The notes under the pieces were generated by a model, which saw nothing but the letters and a program-made list of their open reading frames with translations, made no database searches and was not told the origin of the DNA. The translations under genes and the position numbers were made by a program. A stretch of 64,000 nt of DNA from CAVQFO01 sp963711725 (GTDB lineage: Bacteria > Pseudomonadota > Gammaproteobacteria > Nitrococcales > Aquisalimonadaceae): the NCBI GenBank assembly GCA_963711725.1, contig CAVQFO010000042.1, positions 1 to 64,000 of the forward strand, given 5' to 3'. Positions 1 to 7,630 of this stretch are shown here, piece by piece (position 1 is the first letter of the stretch; each line of letters opens with the position of its first letter).

Positions 1-376
1 CGGTGAAGGGCGCTTTTACCGCGACGAAGAACACGATCTGAGCCAGAGCCAGGGTAACCATGGCGAAATAGATGCCGTGGCGGCGAATCGCCACCACTCC
101 GAACGCGGCGCCCAGCACGACCGCGAAGGCGGTTCCGGCAAGGATGCCCACCAGCGGAGTCCAGCCCCATACACCCACCACATGACCGGTGATGTACGCC
201 GCTCCGCCGAAAAAGGCGGCATGACCGAAGGACAGCAGGCCCGTATAGCCCAGAAGCAGATTGAACGCGCACGCGAACAGGGCGAAACACAGCAACTGCA
301 TGGCGAACACGGGGTAGACCGCGTAGGGCGCCAGCAGCCCCAGCACGATAATAACGATCCAAAGCGTCCTGTTCAT
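1..376 (-). CDS. livM: LivM-type branched-chain amino-acid ABC permease (3'-truncated by window edge)
   Basis: Inner-membrane permease subunit of a branched-chain amino-acid type (HAAT) ABC importer. The minus-strand reading frame starts at the ATG ending at 376 and runs off the window, so only about 125 N-terminal residues are present. They include hydrophobic helices and the conserved glycine-rich stretch around LLLGYTGLLSFGHAAFFG, which is diagnostic of LivM. It lies 6 bp downstream of livH and is the last visible gene of the livG-livF-livK-livH-livM operon. The identity is clear from the family motif and the context; the substrate is not determinable. Confidence 0.9.
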   Translation of the reverse strand, partial: MNRTLWIVIIVLGLLAPYAVYPVFAMQLLCFALFACAFNLLLGYTGLLSFGHAAFFGGAAYITGHVVGVWGWTPLVGILAGTAFAVVLGAAFGVVAIRRHGIYFAMVTLALAQIVFFVAVKAPFT

Positions 377-382
377 ATCGCC

Positions 383-1282
383 TCAACTCTCTTTGCCGAA
401 CAATCCGGCGGGCCGGATCAACAGCACGATAACCATGAGGAAGAAGATCACGGTATTGGCGGCGGGCGGATACACCACCTTGGTGACGCCCTCCACCATG
501 CCCAGGACCAAACCGGTGACCACCGAGCCCATGATGGAGCCCATGCCACCGATCACGACCACCGCGAACACCACGATGATGACATCGGAGCCCATCAGCG
601 GGCTGACCGAATAGATGGGTGCCGCCAGGACGCCCGCGAAGGCGGCCAGCGCAACGCCGAAACCGTAGGTCAGGGTGATCATCAGGGGCACATTGACGCC
701 GAACGCCTGAACCAGCTGTGGGTTCTCCGTGCCGGCGCGAAGATACGAGCCCAACTTGGTGCGCTCGATCAGATACCAGGTTCCCAGACAGGCCAGCAGG
801 GACGCCACCATGGCGAACAGCCGGTATTTGGGGAAATACATGAAACCGAGATTGACGACGCCGCTAAGCAGCTCGGGCTTGCCGCCGTAAGGGGTCCCGG
901 AGGTGTTGTAGAAATTGCTGAAAAAGCCTTCCAGCACCAATGCGAAACCGAAGGTGAGCAACAATCCGTAAAGGTGGTCGAACTTGGCGATGCGGCGCAG
1001 CGTCAGCCGCTCGATCAGTATGCCGACCAGACCCACGACAACCGGAGAGAGAATCAACGCCCACCAGAACGTGACGTGGAACGTCGGGTCGCCCATCCAG
1101 CCGCCGAGCTGGGAGTAGCCGATCAGCGCCACGATCGCGCCCAGCATGTACAGCGCGCCATGGGCAAAGTTGACGATATTCAACAGGCCGAAGATGACCG
1201 CCAATCCCAGGCTGAGCAGGGCGTAGAACGCGCCTTGGTTCAACCCCAACATGGCCTGAGCCAGGACAAGATCCCATGACAT
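383..1282 (-). CDS. livH: LivH-type branched-chain amino-acid ABC permease
   Basis: This 299-residue polytopic permease has the usual LivH length and starts MSWDLVLAQAMLGLNQGAFY. The motif NIVNFAHGALYMLGA in the first 50 residues is typical of LivH. It pairs with LivM to form the membrane channel of a HAAT-family importer. It is separated from the binding-protein gene upstream by 80 bp that hold a perfect stem-loop, and is followed 6 bp later by livM, so it is co-transcribed. The substrate could be leucine-type amino acids, but relatives move amides or urea. Confidence 0.92.
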   Translation of the reverse strand: MSWDLVLAQAMLGLNQGAFYALLSLGLAVIFGLLNIVNFAHGALYMLGAIVALIGYSQLGGWMGDPTFHVTFWWALILSPVVVGLVGILIERLTLRRIAKFDHLYGLLLTFGFALVLEGFFSNFYNTSGTPYGGKPELLSGVVNLGFMYFPKYRLFAMVASLLACLGTWYLIERTKLGSYLRAGTENPQLVQAFGVNVPLMITLTYGFGVALAAFAGVLAAPIYSVSPLMGSDVIIVVFAVVVIGGMGSIMGSVVTGLVLGMVEGVTKVVYPPAANTVIFFLMVIVLLIRPAGLFGKES

Positions 1283-1299
1283 GATCGCTTACTCCTCAA

Positions 1300-1332
1300 C
1301 TGGAGGGCGCGGCCGGCGGCCGCGCCCTCCAG
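1300..1332 (-). other. intra-operon stem-loop between livK and livH
   Basis: A perfect inverted repeat with 15-bp GC-rich arms (CTGGAGGGCGCGGCC and its complement) and a 3-base loop sits between the binding-protein and permease genes. No U-run follows on the minus strand, so it is not a classical terminator. Stem-loops at this place in ABC operons commonly protect the upstream binding-protein mRNA from 3' decay and so raise its amount over the permeases; that role is inferred here. Confidence 0.6.
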
Positions 1333-1362
1333 AGGCTTTCGAGATTTTCTTTATTCCAAGAC

Positions 1363-2571
1363 TTACTTGGCCAGCGCGCAGCTGCCTTCGGCGATGGACA
1401 TGAAGGCCTGATCGCCGGGGATTTCCCGCTCGATGGACATCAGGTCCCAGTCGCTCTTGGACTCGGAAGGCTTCTTGGCCTTGGCCAGATACATGCTGTG
1501 CTGGAACAGACCGTCCTTGCGGATATGGCCCTTGGCGAACATGTCGTCGATCTTCATCTTGCCAAGCTGGGCACGAACGGCGTCGCCGTCGTCGGTACCG
1601 GCAGCCTCAACAGCCTTCAGGTAGTTCATGGTCGCGGAGTACAGACCCGCCTGCACCATGGTCGGAGCAGCGCCGTGGAGCTTCATGAAGCGCTTGGCGA
1701 AGGCACGGGTCTTGTCGTTCTGATCCCAATACCAAGCCGTGGTGAAGTTCAGGCCCTGGGCCACGTTCAAGCCGAGGCTCTTCACGTCGGTCAGGAACAC
1801 GAGCATACCGGCCAGCTTCTGGCCGCCCTGCACGATGCCGAACTCGTTGGCCTGCTTCAGGGAGTTGGTGAAGTCGCCACCGGCGTTGGCCAGCGCGATC
1901 ACCTGGGCGCCGGAGGCCTTGGCCTGCAGCAGGTAGGACGAGAAGTCCGTGGTGCCCAGGGGAGCCTTGACGCCGCCGACGACCTTGCCGCCCAGGTTCT
2001 TCACGACGTTGCTGGTGTTGCCTTCCAGCGAGTGGCCGAAGGCGTAGTCGGCGGTGATGAAGAACCAGCTCTTGCCGCCGCCCTTGACGATGGCGGTGGC
2101 GGTGCCGACCGGCAGGGAATACGTGTCATACACGTAGTGGATGCCGTACTTGGTGCAGTCCTTGTTGGTCAGCGCGGTGCTGGCGGAACCGGTGGCCAGG
2201 GTGATGGTCTTCTTCTCGGATGCCGTCTTCTGCACCGCAATGGCCACGCCGGAGTTCAACAGCTCGGTGATGACGTCCACACCGTCGTTGTCGATCCACT
2301 CGCGAGCCTTGGCGGAACCGATGTCCGGCTTGTTCTGGTGGTCGGCGCTGACGATTTCGATCTTCTTGCCCAGCACCTTGCCGCCGAAGTCCTTGACGGC
2401 CATCTCGGTGGCCACCACGGCGCCCTGGCCGCCGATGGCGGAATAGACGCCGCTCATGTCGGTGAGCACACCGATCTTGACGACATTACCGGAAACACCG
2501 GCCGCGGAAGCGGCACCGGCGGCGCATACCAGCGCGGTTGCGGAAACCAATGATAACAGTTTGTTTTTCAT
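1363..2571 (-). CDS. livK: Periplasmic amino-acid (LivK-type) ABC substrate-binding protein
   Basis: A 402-residue periplasmic binding protein of the HAAT type (Peripla_BP_6). It has an N-terminal signal peptide (MKNKLLSLVSATALVCAAGA, cleavage near ASA-AG), followed by VVKIGVLTDMSGVYSAIGG, the usual first strand and ligand loop. It is the third gene of the operon after livG and livF and is followed by the stem-loop and livH. A paralogue at 24813-26033 shares many blocks (ITADYAFGHSLE versus VTADYSFGHILE, and the IPGD..AF ending). The family is certain and the ligand unknown. Confidence 0.92.
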   Translation of the reverse strand: MKNKLLSLVSATALVCAAGAASAAGVSGNVVKIGVLTDMSGVYSAIGGQGAVVATEMAVKDFGGKVLGKKIEIVSADHQNKPDIGSAKAREWIDNDGVDVITELLNSGVAIAVQKTASEKKTITLATGSASTALTNKDCTKYGIHYVYDTYSLPVGTATAIVKGGGKSWFFITADYAFGHSLEGNTSNVVKNLGGKVVGGVKAPLGTTDFSSYLLQAKASGAQVIALANAGGDFTNSLKQANEFGIVQGGQKLAGMLVFLTDVKSLGLNVAQGLNFTTAWYWDQNDKTRAFAKRFMKLHGAAPTMVQAGLYSATMNYLKAVEAAGTDDGDAVRAQLGKMKIDDMFAKGHIRKDGLFQHSMYLAKAKKPSESKSDWDLMSIEREIPGDQAFMSIAEGSCALAK

Positions 2572-2609
2572 TACTCGTCCTCCAAGTTGCCTACCCGATA
2601 AAGGGGGGT

Positions 2610-3317
2610 CTAGACGCTGAGATAGCGATTGAGCGTATCCTGGCGACTTTCCAGGTCTTCCTTAGCAATCACTTCCGCGACACGCCCATGCTCGACCACG
2701 TAGTGTCGGTCGGCCAGGGGTGCCGCAAAACGGAAGTTCTGTTCCACCAACACGATGGTGTAGCCCTTCTCCTTGAGCTGGCGAATCACGGTGCCGAGGG
2801 TCTTGACGATAACCGGTGCCAGACCCTCCGTGATTTCGTCCAGGAGCAGAAGCCGCGCGCCGGAGCGCAGGATGCGCGCCATGGCCAGCATCTGCTGTTC
2901 GCCACCCGACAGCCGGGTGCCGACGCTCTTTCGACGTTCCTCCAGATTGGGGAACATCTCGTAAATCTGTTCCAGGCTCATGCCGTCGGAACGCACGCGC
3001 GGCGGCAGAGTCAGGTTCTCCTCCACCGACAGGCTGGCGAAAATGCCGCGCTCCTCCGGGCAATAACCGACACCCAAGTGGGCGATCCTGTGGGTCGCCA
3101 TAGTAACCACGTTGGTGCCGTTGACGCTGATCAGACCGCTGCGGCGATCCACCAACCCCAGAATCGCCTTGAGCGTAGTCGTGCGGCCCGCGCCGTTCCG
3201 ACCCAGCAGCGTGATCACCTCACCGCGGTTCACGTCCAGATCGACGCCGTGGAGAATGTGCGACTCTCCGTAGTAGGCGTGCAGATCACGGATTCTTAGC
3301 ATTTCGGTTTCAGACAT
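2610..3317 (-). CDS. livF: LivF-type ABC ATPase with Walker A Lys-to-Arg change
   Basis: A 235-residue ATP-binding subunit of the importer. The signature LSGGEQQMLAMARI and the Walker B LLLLDE followed by TEGLAP identify LivF. The Walker A reads GRNGAGRT: the lysine that holds the ATP phosphates is replaced by Arg (codon CGC on the minus strand near 3187-3195). The residue after LLLLDE is Ile where Pro is usual. The partner LivG at 3324-4091 keeps an intact Walker A. It starts 6 bp after livG ends and is part of the same transcript. The effect on ATP turnover cannot be judged from sequence. Confidence 0.9.
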   Translation of the reverse strand: MSETEMLRIRDLHAYYGESHILHGVDLDVNRGEVITLLGRNGAGRTTTLKAILGLVDRRSGLISVNGTNVVTMATHRIAHLGVGYCPEERGIFASLSVEENLTLPPRVRSDGMSLEQIYEMFPNLEERRKSVGTRLSGGEQQMLAMARILRSGARLLLLDEITEGLAPVIVKTLGTVIRQLKEKGYTIVLVEQNFRFAAPLADRHYVVEHGRVAEVIAKEDLESRQDTLNRYLSV

Positions 3318-3323
3318 GGCGCG

Positions 3324-4091
3324 TCACGCTTCTTCCGTGCCCACTTCCGTCCCCATGTAGGCGGACATCACTTCGGGGTTATTGGAGACTTCGTCGTAGT
3401 TGCCTTCGGCCAGCACGGCGCCACGCTGCAGAACCGTAATGGTGTCGGCCAGGGTCGAGACGACGTTGAGGTTGTGTTCCACCATCAGAATCGTGCGCTC
3501 CTCGCCGACCTTCTTGATGAGGTCGGTGATGGTGCCGACGTCTTCGGCGCCCATGCCCTGGGTGGGCTCATCCAGCAGCATCAGCTCCGGATCCAGCGCC
3601 AGCGTGGTGGCGATCTCCAGGGCGCGCTTGCGGCCGTAGGCCAGCTCCACCGTGGTCACGTGGGCGTAGTCGGCCAGCCCCACCGACTCCAGCAGCTCCA
3701 TGGCACGACCATTGAGATGATCCAGCGAGCGATCCGAGCGCCAGAAACGGAACGAGTTCGTCAGGCGCGCCTGCAGGCCGACGCGAACGTTTTCCAGCGC
3801 GGTGAGATGCGGGAACACGGCGGAGATCTGAAACGAGCGGATGATACCCAGATGCGCGATGTCCGCCGGTTTCATGCGCGTGATGTTGCGCCCGTTGTAC
3901 GTAATCGCGCCGCGGGTAGGGCTCAGAAACTTGGTCAGCAGATTGAAGACCGTGGTCTTGCCGGCGCCGTTGGGCCCGATCAGCGCATGGATGGTGCCGC
4001 GCCGAACCTTGAGGTTGACGTGGTCCACGGCCACGAACCCTTTGAATTCCTTGACGAGGTCTTGAGTCTCGAGAATGTGATCGGCGGTCAT
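3324..4091 (-). CDS. livG: LivG-type branched-chain amino-acid ABC ATPase
   Basis: A 255-residue ATPase and the first gene of the minus-strand liv operon. It has an intact Walker A (GPNGAGKT), an ELAYGRKRALEIA signature region, Walker B LMLLDEPTQGMG and the switch histidine in MVEHNLNVV, all typical of LivG. Acts at the inner face of the membrane as a dimer with LivF to drive the LivHM permease. The start is the ATG ending at 4091; a strong Shine-Dalgarno site is not obvious. No clear promoter was recognised in the 500 bp upstream. Confidence 0.93.
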   Translation of the reverse strand: MTADHILETQDLVKEFKGFVAVDHVNLKVRRGTIHALIGPNGAGKTTVFNLLTKFLSPTRGAITYNGRNITRMKPADIAHLGIIRSFQISAVFPHLTALENVRVGLQARLTNSFRFWRSDRSLDHLNGRAMELLESVGLADYAHVTTVELAYGRKRALEIATTLALDPELMLLDEPTQGMGAEDVGTITDLIKKVGEERTILMVEHNLNVVSTLADTITVLQRGAVLAEGNYDEVSNNPEVMSAYMGTEVGTEEA

Positions 4092-4364
4092 CGCGTATCC
4101 GCTCGTTGTTGTGTTGTTCCGCTCGCGCCTCGCGACCGGAATCCTCCATTTCGCCTCTGCGGCGCCCCATCGCGGAGCGCTCGGCGGCGGCGAACCCCAG
4201 AAATTTAACAGCCTGATGCCCGGCGAGAAATTCGACCTTGGTCGTAGATCGGGGTGACCCGATCGTCAGTTCTCAACCAGGCCGACTTTGTGCCCACGTT
4301 GTGACGGACTTCACGAGAAAGGCGTGAACCAAGCCCTGACACCATAGTCAAACAAGGTAGACAG

Positions 4365-4370
4365 TATAGT
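4365..4370 (+). promoter_or_regulatory. candidate -10 box for the small RNA
   Basis: TATAGT differs from the sigma-70 consensus at one base and lies about 7 bases before the proposed RNA start. No convincing -35 box sits at 16-18 bp; TAGTCA at 4345-4350 is only 14 bp away, and CTGACA at 4336-4341 is too far. An activator may be needed, or the start may be elsewhere. Confidence 0.35.
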
Positions 4371-4374
4371 TGTC

Positions 4375-4465
4375 GGCGATCGAACTGCAGAACGCCGTGA
4401 AAGTTTCAGACTGCTCTCCTCCGAGCTTTCGTTTTGGCACCGCTCCCTAGGGTCGGTGCCTTTTT
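4375..4465 (+). ncRNA. candidate small RNA with an anti-Shine-Dalgarno hairpin loop
   Basis: A stretch of about 90 nt on the plus strand, between divergently placed livG and ycgL, ends in a strong intrinsic terminator although no plus-strand gene lies upstream for it to terminate. Just before the terminator, GCTC (4413-4416) and GAGC (4423-4426) can pair and expose the loop TCCTCC, an exact complement of the ribosome-binding sequence GGAGGA. C-rich loops of this kind occur in several bacterial small RNAs that block translation. No known RNA family was recognised; the existence of the transcript is inferred. Confidence 0.4.
4436..4465 (+). terminator. intrinsic terminator without an upstream plus-strand gene
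   Basis: The stem GGCACCG/CGGTGCC (4436-4442 and 4454-4460) contains an inner CCCTAGGG palindrome and is followed directly by TTTTTCTTTT. In the other orientation there is no U-run, so it works only on the plus strand. It is the main evidence for the small RNA ending here. Confidence 0.75.
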
Positions 4466-4639
4466 CTTTTCATGGACCCGGACAGGGAACTACTCTCCGT
4501 TCCGCGCTCCATCGCTGTCAACCCCTCTTTCGGGGAAAGCCCCCAGTCGCCACACCCGATTGCAGCGTTCCTCGGCTGGCGGCATACTTCCGCCCGACCC
4601 CATCGGCCACACAAGCTTCACTCAACAGGCCCGACGCCA

Positions 4640-4912
4640 ATGCATTGCTCGATATACAAAGGCACTCGCAAACCGGACACATACCTGTTCGTTCCAGTGA
4701 AGGACGATTTTTCCGCGGTGTCGGCGGATGTATTGCGGGCATTCGGCGAGTTGATCCACGTAATGGATCTGGTGCTGGAACCGGAACGGCGCCTCGCACG
4801 GACGGAGGCCCGCACCGTCTTGCGCGCGCTGCTGGAGCGGGGCTGCTACATCCAGTTGCCTCCCGAGGACGACAAGCTCCCGTTGGCGCCTTCTCGCGGC
4901 CCGGTTCACTGA
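4640..4912 (+). CDS. ycgL: YcgL domain protein
   Basis: A 90-residue cytoplasmic protein beginning MHCSIYKGTRKPDTYLFV, which matches the start of the YcgL family (DUF709) of small gammaproteobacterial proteins of uncertain function. The frame is open further upstream, but the family begins at this ATG. Its 3' end converges with the DUF190 gene on the other strand, 15 bp away. The presence of YcgL supports a gammaproteobacterial host. Confidence 0.8.
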   Translation: MHCSIYKGTRKPDTYLFVPVKDDFSAVSADVLRAFGELIHVMDLVLEPERRLARTEARTVLRALLERGCYIQLPPEDDKLPLAPSRGPVH

Positions 4913-4927
4913 AAACGCAGCCGCGAT

Positions 4928-5257
4928 TCAATCGTCGTGACCGTCCGTACTGCCGAAGCGGACGGGGATCTCCACATGAAAGAGGATCAGCCCCGCCGCG
5001 CTGACGTGTTCCACCATCCGTGCGGCCTCTTCCCGCGTCGCGGTAAAGGTCACCAACACGGGAAGCTCCCCCGCCAGCTCGAAGAAATGGTCCTCGTGCA
5101 TCACTCCGTGACGACCGAAGCCGGCGATTCCGCGGAAGGCCGTCCCGCCCTTGAGGCCCATGGAGCGCGCCTCGCGCAGCAGCCAGTCGTAGACGAGACT
5201 GCCGTGGTGACGTTTGGACTCTTCAACGTAGAACTGCAAATAGACACCGTCTTTCAT
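4928..5257 (-). CDS. DUF190 (PII-like) protein
   Basis: A 109-residue small protein of the DUF190 family, which has a PII/CutA-like ferredoxin fold. The sequence shows the family pattern: an early YDWLLREARSMGLKGGTAFRGIAG block and DHFFELAGELPVLVTF. It follows crcB after 4 bp and is therefore probably translated from the same fluoride-responsive mRNA. DUF190 genes are often found next to crcB, which suggests an accessory role in fluoride export; the molecular function is unknown. Confidence 0.8.
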   Translation of the reverse strand: MKDGVYLQFYVEESKRHHGSLVYDWLLREARSMGLKGGTAFRGIAGFGRHGVMHEDHFFELAGELPVLVTFTATREEAARMVEHVSAAGLILFHVEIPVRFGSTDGHDD

Positions 5258-5261
5258 ATCG

Positions 5262-5648
5262 CTAGCCGCCCACCACCGTTTTGATTGTCAGAACACCCAG
5301 CCCCGTCAGGACCACGGATCCAATGACGTGGGCGCTAACCGCCCCCGCCATCCACAAGTATTCACCCCGGCTGAACAGTGTGAAGGTTTCCGCCGAGAAC
5401 GTTGAGAACGTGGTCAACGCCCCCAGAAACCCGGTCATCAACCCCAGCCGCAGCTCGGGGGTCAGCACCGCGTGCTGGGAGAACAATGCGATGGACACCC
5501 CCATAATGTAGGCGCCCAGCCAGTTGGCCGCGAGCGTGCCCAGGGGCACAGTGGGGAAAACCGGGTTCAGCAGCATGCCCAAACCCCATCGGGACCAAGC
5601 CCCCAGGCTGGCGCCCACACCAACGGCAAGTACTCCAAGCAGACCCAT
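5262..5648 (-). CDS. crcB: CrcB/Fluc fluoride channel
   Basis: A 128-residue four-helix membrane protein of normal Fluc length. GASLGAWSRWGLGMLLN at the N-terminus, GTLAANWLGAYIMG, and GFLGALTTFSTFSAET in the middle are the conserved CrcB blocks (the Asn and the T-FST segment line the fluoride pore). Expels fluoride across the inner membrane as a dual-topology dimer. An AAGGAT ribosome site precedes the ATG ending at 5648. A fluoride riboswitch lies about 160 bp upstream on the same strand, which strongly supports the function. Confidence 0.95.
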   Translation of the reverse strand: MGLLGVLAVGVGASLGAWSRWGLGMLLNPVFPTVPLGTLAANWLGAYIMGVSIALFSQHAVLTPELRLGLMTGFLGALTTFSTFSAETFTLFSRGEYLWMAGAVSAHVIGSVVLTGLGVLTIKTVVGG

Positions 5649-5806
5649 ACGCGTTTATCCTTCTAGGTGACGCGGCCGCAGGCCTGCCCCACCCGGCACA
5701 TAACGCAAAGCGGGGCATCTACGGCGCATTATTGCCAAGCGCGGCTTCAGGGGGGGTGGGCCGATCACGAACACCTGCCCGCCCCGGCGCAAGCGCCGCG
5801 GCACAA

Positions 5807-5876
5807 CAGGCATCATCAGCCCGGCCGGCGGTATCGAGATCCGTGGCAGGGCGGTTCGGGGAGGAATGCCATCTCC
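5807..5876 (-). promoter_or_regulatory. fluoride riboswitch (crcB motif)
   Basis: Read on the minus strand from 5876, the sequence GGAGATGGCATTCCTCC is followed by AACCGCC and, after a variable stem, GGCTGATGATGCCT. These are the conserved 5' helix, pseudoknot strand and 3' element of the fluoride riboswitch aptamer. A GGCGC-aa-GCGCC hairpin (5786-5797) follows at once, without a U-run. It lies upstream of crcB-DUF190 on the same strand and is expected to turn the operon on when fluoride binds. Whether control is at transcription or translation cannot be read directly. Confidence 0.88.
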
Positions 5877-5915
5877 GCGGAAAACCATAGCCCAAGGGCG
5901 GAGGCGGACGCAATC

Positions 5916-6470
5916 TCAGAGCGCCTTCCGGCGTAGCCGATCGGCGAACTTCTTGCGCGCCTTCGCGACCTTCGGGGCAACCACGACCTGGCAATAGGGT
6001 TGCCCGGGATGGTTGTCGAAATAATCCTGATGATAGGCCTCGGCGGGATAGAACGGCCGCGCCGGAGCCAGCTCCGTAACGATGGGGTCGGGCCACACAC
6101 CGTCCGCCGAAAGCCCTTTCATGACGGCTTCGGCGACGCTGCGCTGGGCGTTGTCCTGACAGAAGATCACCGAACGGTATTGGGTGCCCACATCGTTACC
6201 CTGGCGGTTGAGCTGGGTCGGGTCGTGGATGGTGAAGAACACCTCCAGCAGGTTCCGGAAGCTGACGACCTGGGGATCGTATTCGATGCGGACCACCTCA
6301 GCGTGGCCGGTGGCGCCGCTGCACACCTGTTCGTAACTCGGGTTGGGCCGGTCGCCCCCGGCATAACCCGATGTGACGCTCACCACGCCTTCCAACTCCT
6401 TGTAGACCGCTTCCAGGCACCAGAAACAACCACCGCCCAGAACCGCCACTTCGTGCTTCTCGCCACTCAT
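5916..6470 (-). CDS. msrA: Peptide methionine (S)-S-oxide reductase MsrA
   Basis: Repairs methionine-S-sulfoxide in proteins using thioredoxin. The 184-residue product has the catalytic motif GGGCFWC near residue 11-17 and the family blocks SGYAGGDRPNPSYEQVCSG, GHAEVVRIEYDP and NDVGTQYRS. The ATG ending at 6470 is preferred because GGAG precedes it and MsrA proteins begin shortly before the GCFWC motif; the frame is open for 18 codons upstream. It lies divergent from the yhcC-ubiUV promoter. Cytoplasmic single-domain form without MsrB fusion. Confidence 0.95.
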   Translation of the reverse strand: MSGEKHEVAVLGGGCFWCLEAVYKELEGVVSVTSGYAGGDRPNPSYEQVCSGATGHAEVVRIEYDPQVVSFRNLLEVFFTIHDPTQLNRQGNDVGTQYRSVIFCQDNAQRSVAEAVMKGLSADGVWPDPIVTELAPARPFYPAEAYHQDYFDNHPGQPYCQVVVAPKVAKARKKFADRLRRKAL

Positions 6471-6536
6471 GTTCAGTCTCCGTCGCTTCATTTTTGATAT
6501 GGCGCCTCGGACACCCCGTCCCAATGCGTGCGGACT

Positions 6537-6549
6537 CTAGGGAGACGCT
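6537..6549. repeat. half copy of the palindromic repeat
   Basis: CTAGGGAGACGCT is identical to the first 13 bases of the repeat arm at 20157. No inverted partner follows. It lies upstream of the yhcC promoter. Confidence 0.5.
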
Positions 6550-6604
6550 TGCCCCAGCATATCGGGCAGGAGCGCCGAGTGGCAGGCACCCGCGCCCCGG
6601 GGCC

Positions 6605-6653
6605 TTGATCCGGGTCAAAGCCGGCGTCGCCCTCGCCGCCTAGAATGCGAGGC
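6605..6653 (+). promoter_or_regulatory. FNR/ANR-type site and class II promoter of yhcC-ubiU-ubiV
   Basis: TTGATccggGTCAA at 6605-6618 matches the FNR/ANR box TTGAT-N4-ATCAA at 9 of 10 positions. A good -10 box TAGAAT is at 6641-6646. A start near 6653 places the box centre at -41.5, the exact spacing of class II FNR-activated promoters. The first gene begins at 6677. The operon is predicted to be induced by oxygen limitation. Confidence 0.8.
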
Positions 6654-6676
6654 CGAATCGGAGGCACGGGCGGGGC

Positions 6677-7630
6677 ATGCAACTTTCGGAGTTGGTGAAT
6701 ACGTTGGGCCGGGATCTACGCCGGCGCCATGGCAAGAAAATCCACAAGGTCTCCGTCCACGCGGGTTTCACATGCCCGAACATCGACGGCTCGAAGGGCT
6801 ATGGCGGCTGCACATTCTGCAACAACGCCTCGTTCAGCCCCAACGGGCGGCGACCGCCCAGCGTGGCGGCGCAGATCCAGGCGGGCCGCGCCGTGATCCG
6901 TCGGCGAACGGGGGCGCGGCTGTATTTGGCGTACTTCCAAGCCTACACCAACACCTACGCCGACCCGGAGGCGTTGCGCGCGCTCTACGATCAGGCGCTG
7001 GCGGAGCCGGACGTATTGGGTCTGAGCGTGGGTACCCGCCCCGACTGCGTGCCCGACCCCGTGCTGGATCTGCTGGCGGGTTATCGCGACCGCGGACACG
7101 AGGTCTGGCTGGAGCTGGGCCTGCAATCGGCCTTCGACGGCAGCCTGGAGCGTGTCAACCGGGGTCACGTCTTCGCCGAATATGTCGACGCCGTGCGCCG
7201 AGCCCGGCTGCGGGGCCTCAAAGTCTGCACCCACTTGATCGTGGGCCTGCCCGGCGAGGAGCCATCGCACAGTCTGGCCAGCCTTGAGCGGGTCCTGGAA
7301 CTGGGCGTTCAGGGCCTGAAGATCCACCCCTTGCACGTGGTCCGCAACACCCTCCTGGCCAAGCAATGGAAGCGCGGCGAATACCGCCCGCTTACGGCCG
7401 GTGACTACGTGGCCACGACGGCGGCCATGGTGCGGCGGACACCGCCGGAGGTGGTCTTCCATCGACTGACCGCCAGCGCTCAGAACGACCTGCTGCTGGC
7501 GCCGGCGTGGTGCGGCGGCAAGTGGACCACTCTGAATGCCATCGCCGCGGACCTGGAACGCCACGGCGGCCAGGGCAGCGATCTTCACACGGGGAGTGAA
7601 CGCTATGGAACTGGTTTGTCCGGCGGGTAG
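6677..7630 (+). CDS. yhcC: Radical SAM protein, YhcC/TIGR01212 family
   Basis: A 317-residue radical SAM enzyme. The N-terminus carries HAGFTCPNIDGSKGYGGCTFC, giving the longer Cys spacing (C-x10-C-x2-C) typical of the YhcC family, followed by ASFSPN. GLSVGTRPDCVPD and WLELGLQSAFD are further conserved blocks. The reaction of this family is not established. Here it is first in an operon with ubiU, whose start codon overlaps its 3' end by 26 bp, and ubiV, behind an FNR-type promoter. That context suggests a link to oxygen-independent metabolism, possibly quinone synthesis; this is inference. Confidence 0.88.
   Translation: MQLSELVNTLGRDLRRRHGKKIHKVSVHAGFTCPNIDGSKGYGGCTFCNNASFSPNGRRPPSVAAQIQAGRAVIRRRTGARLYLAYFQAYTNTYADPEALRALYDQALAEPDVLGLSVGTRPDCVPDPVLDLLAGYRDRGHEVWLELGLQSAFDGSLERVNRGHVFAEYVDAVRRARLRGLKVCTHLIVGLPGEEPSHSLASLERVLELGVQGLKIHPLHVVRNTLLAKQWKRGEYRPLTAGDYVATTAAMVRRTPPEVVFHRLTASAQNDLLLAPAWCGGKWTTLNAIAADLERHGGQGSDLHTGSERYGTGLSGG

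Noticed and set aside
77..1279. A 400-residue open frame on the plus strand opposite livH
   Set aside because: It is rich in His, Gln, Asp and Arg, has no domain, and is an antisense shadow of the clear LivM/LivH frames. The same holds for the long frame 1498-2553 opposite livK.
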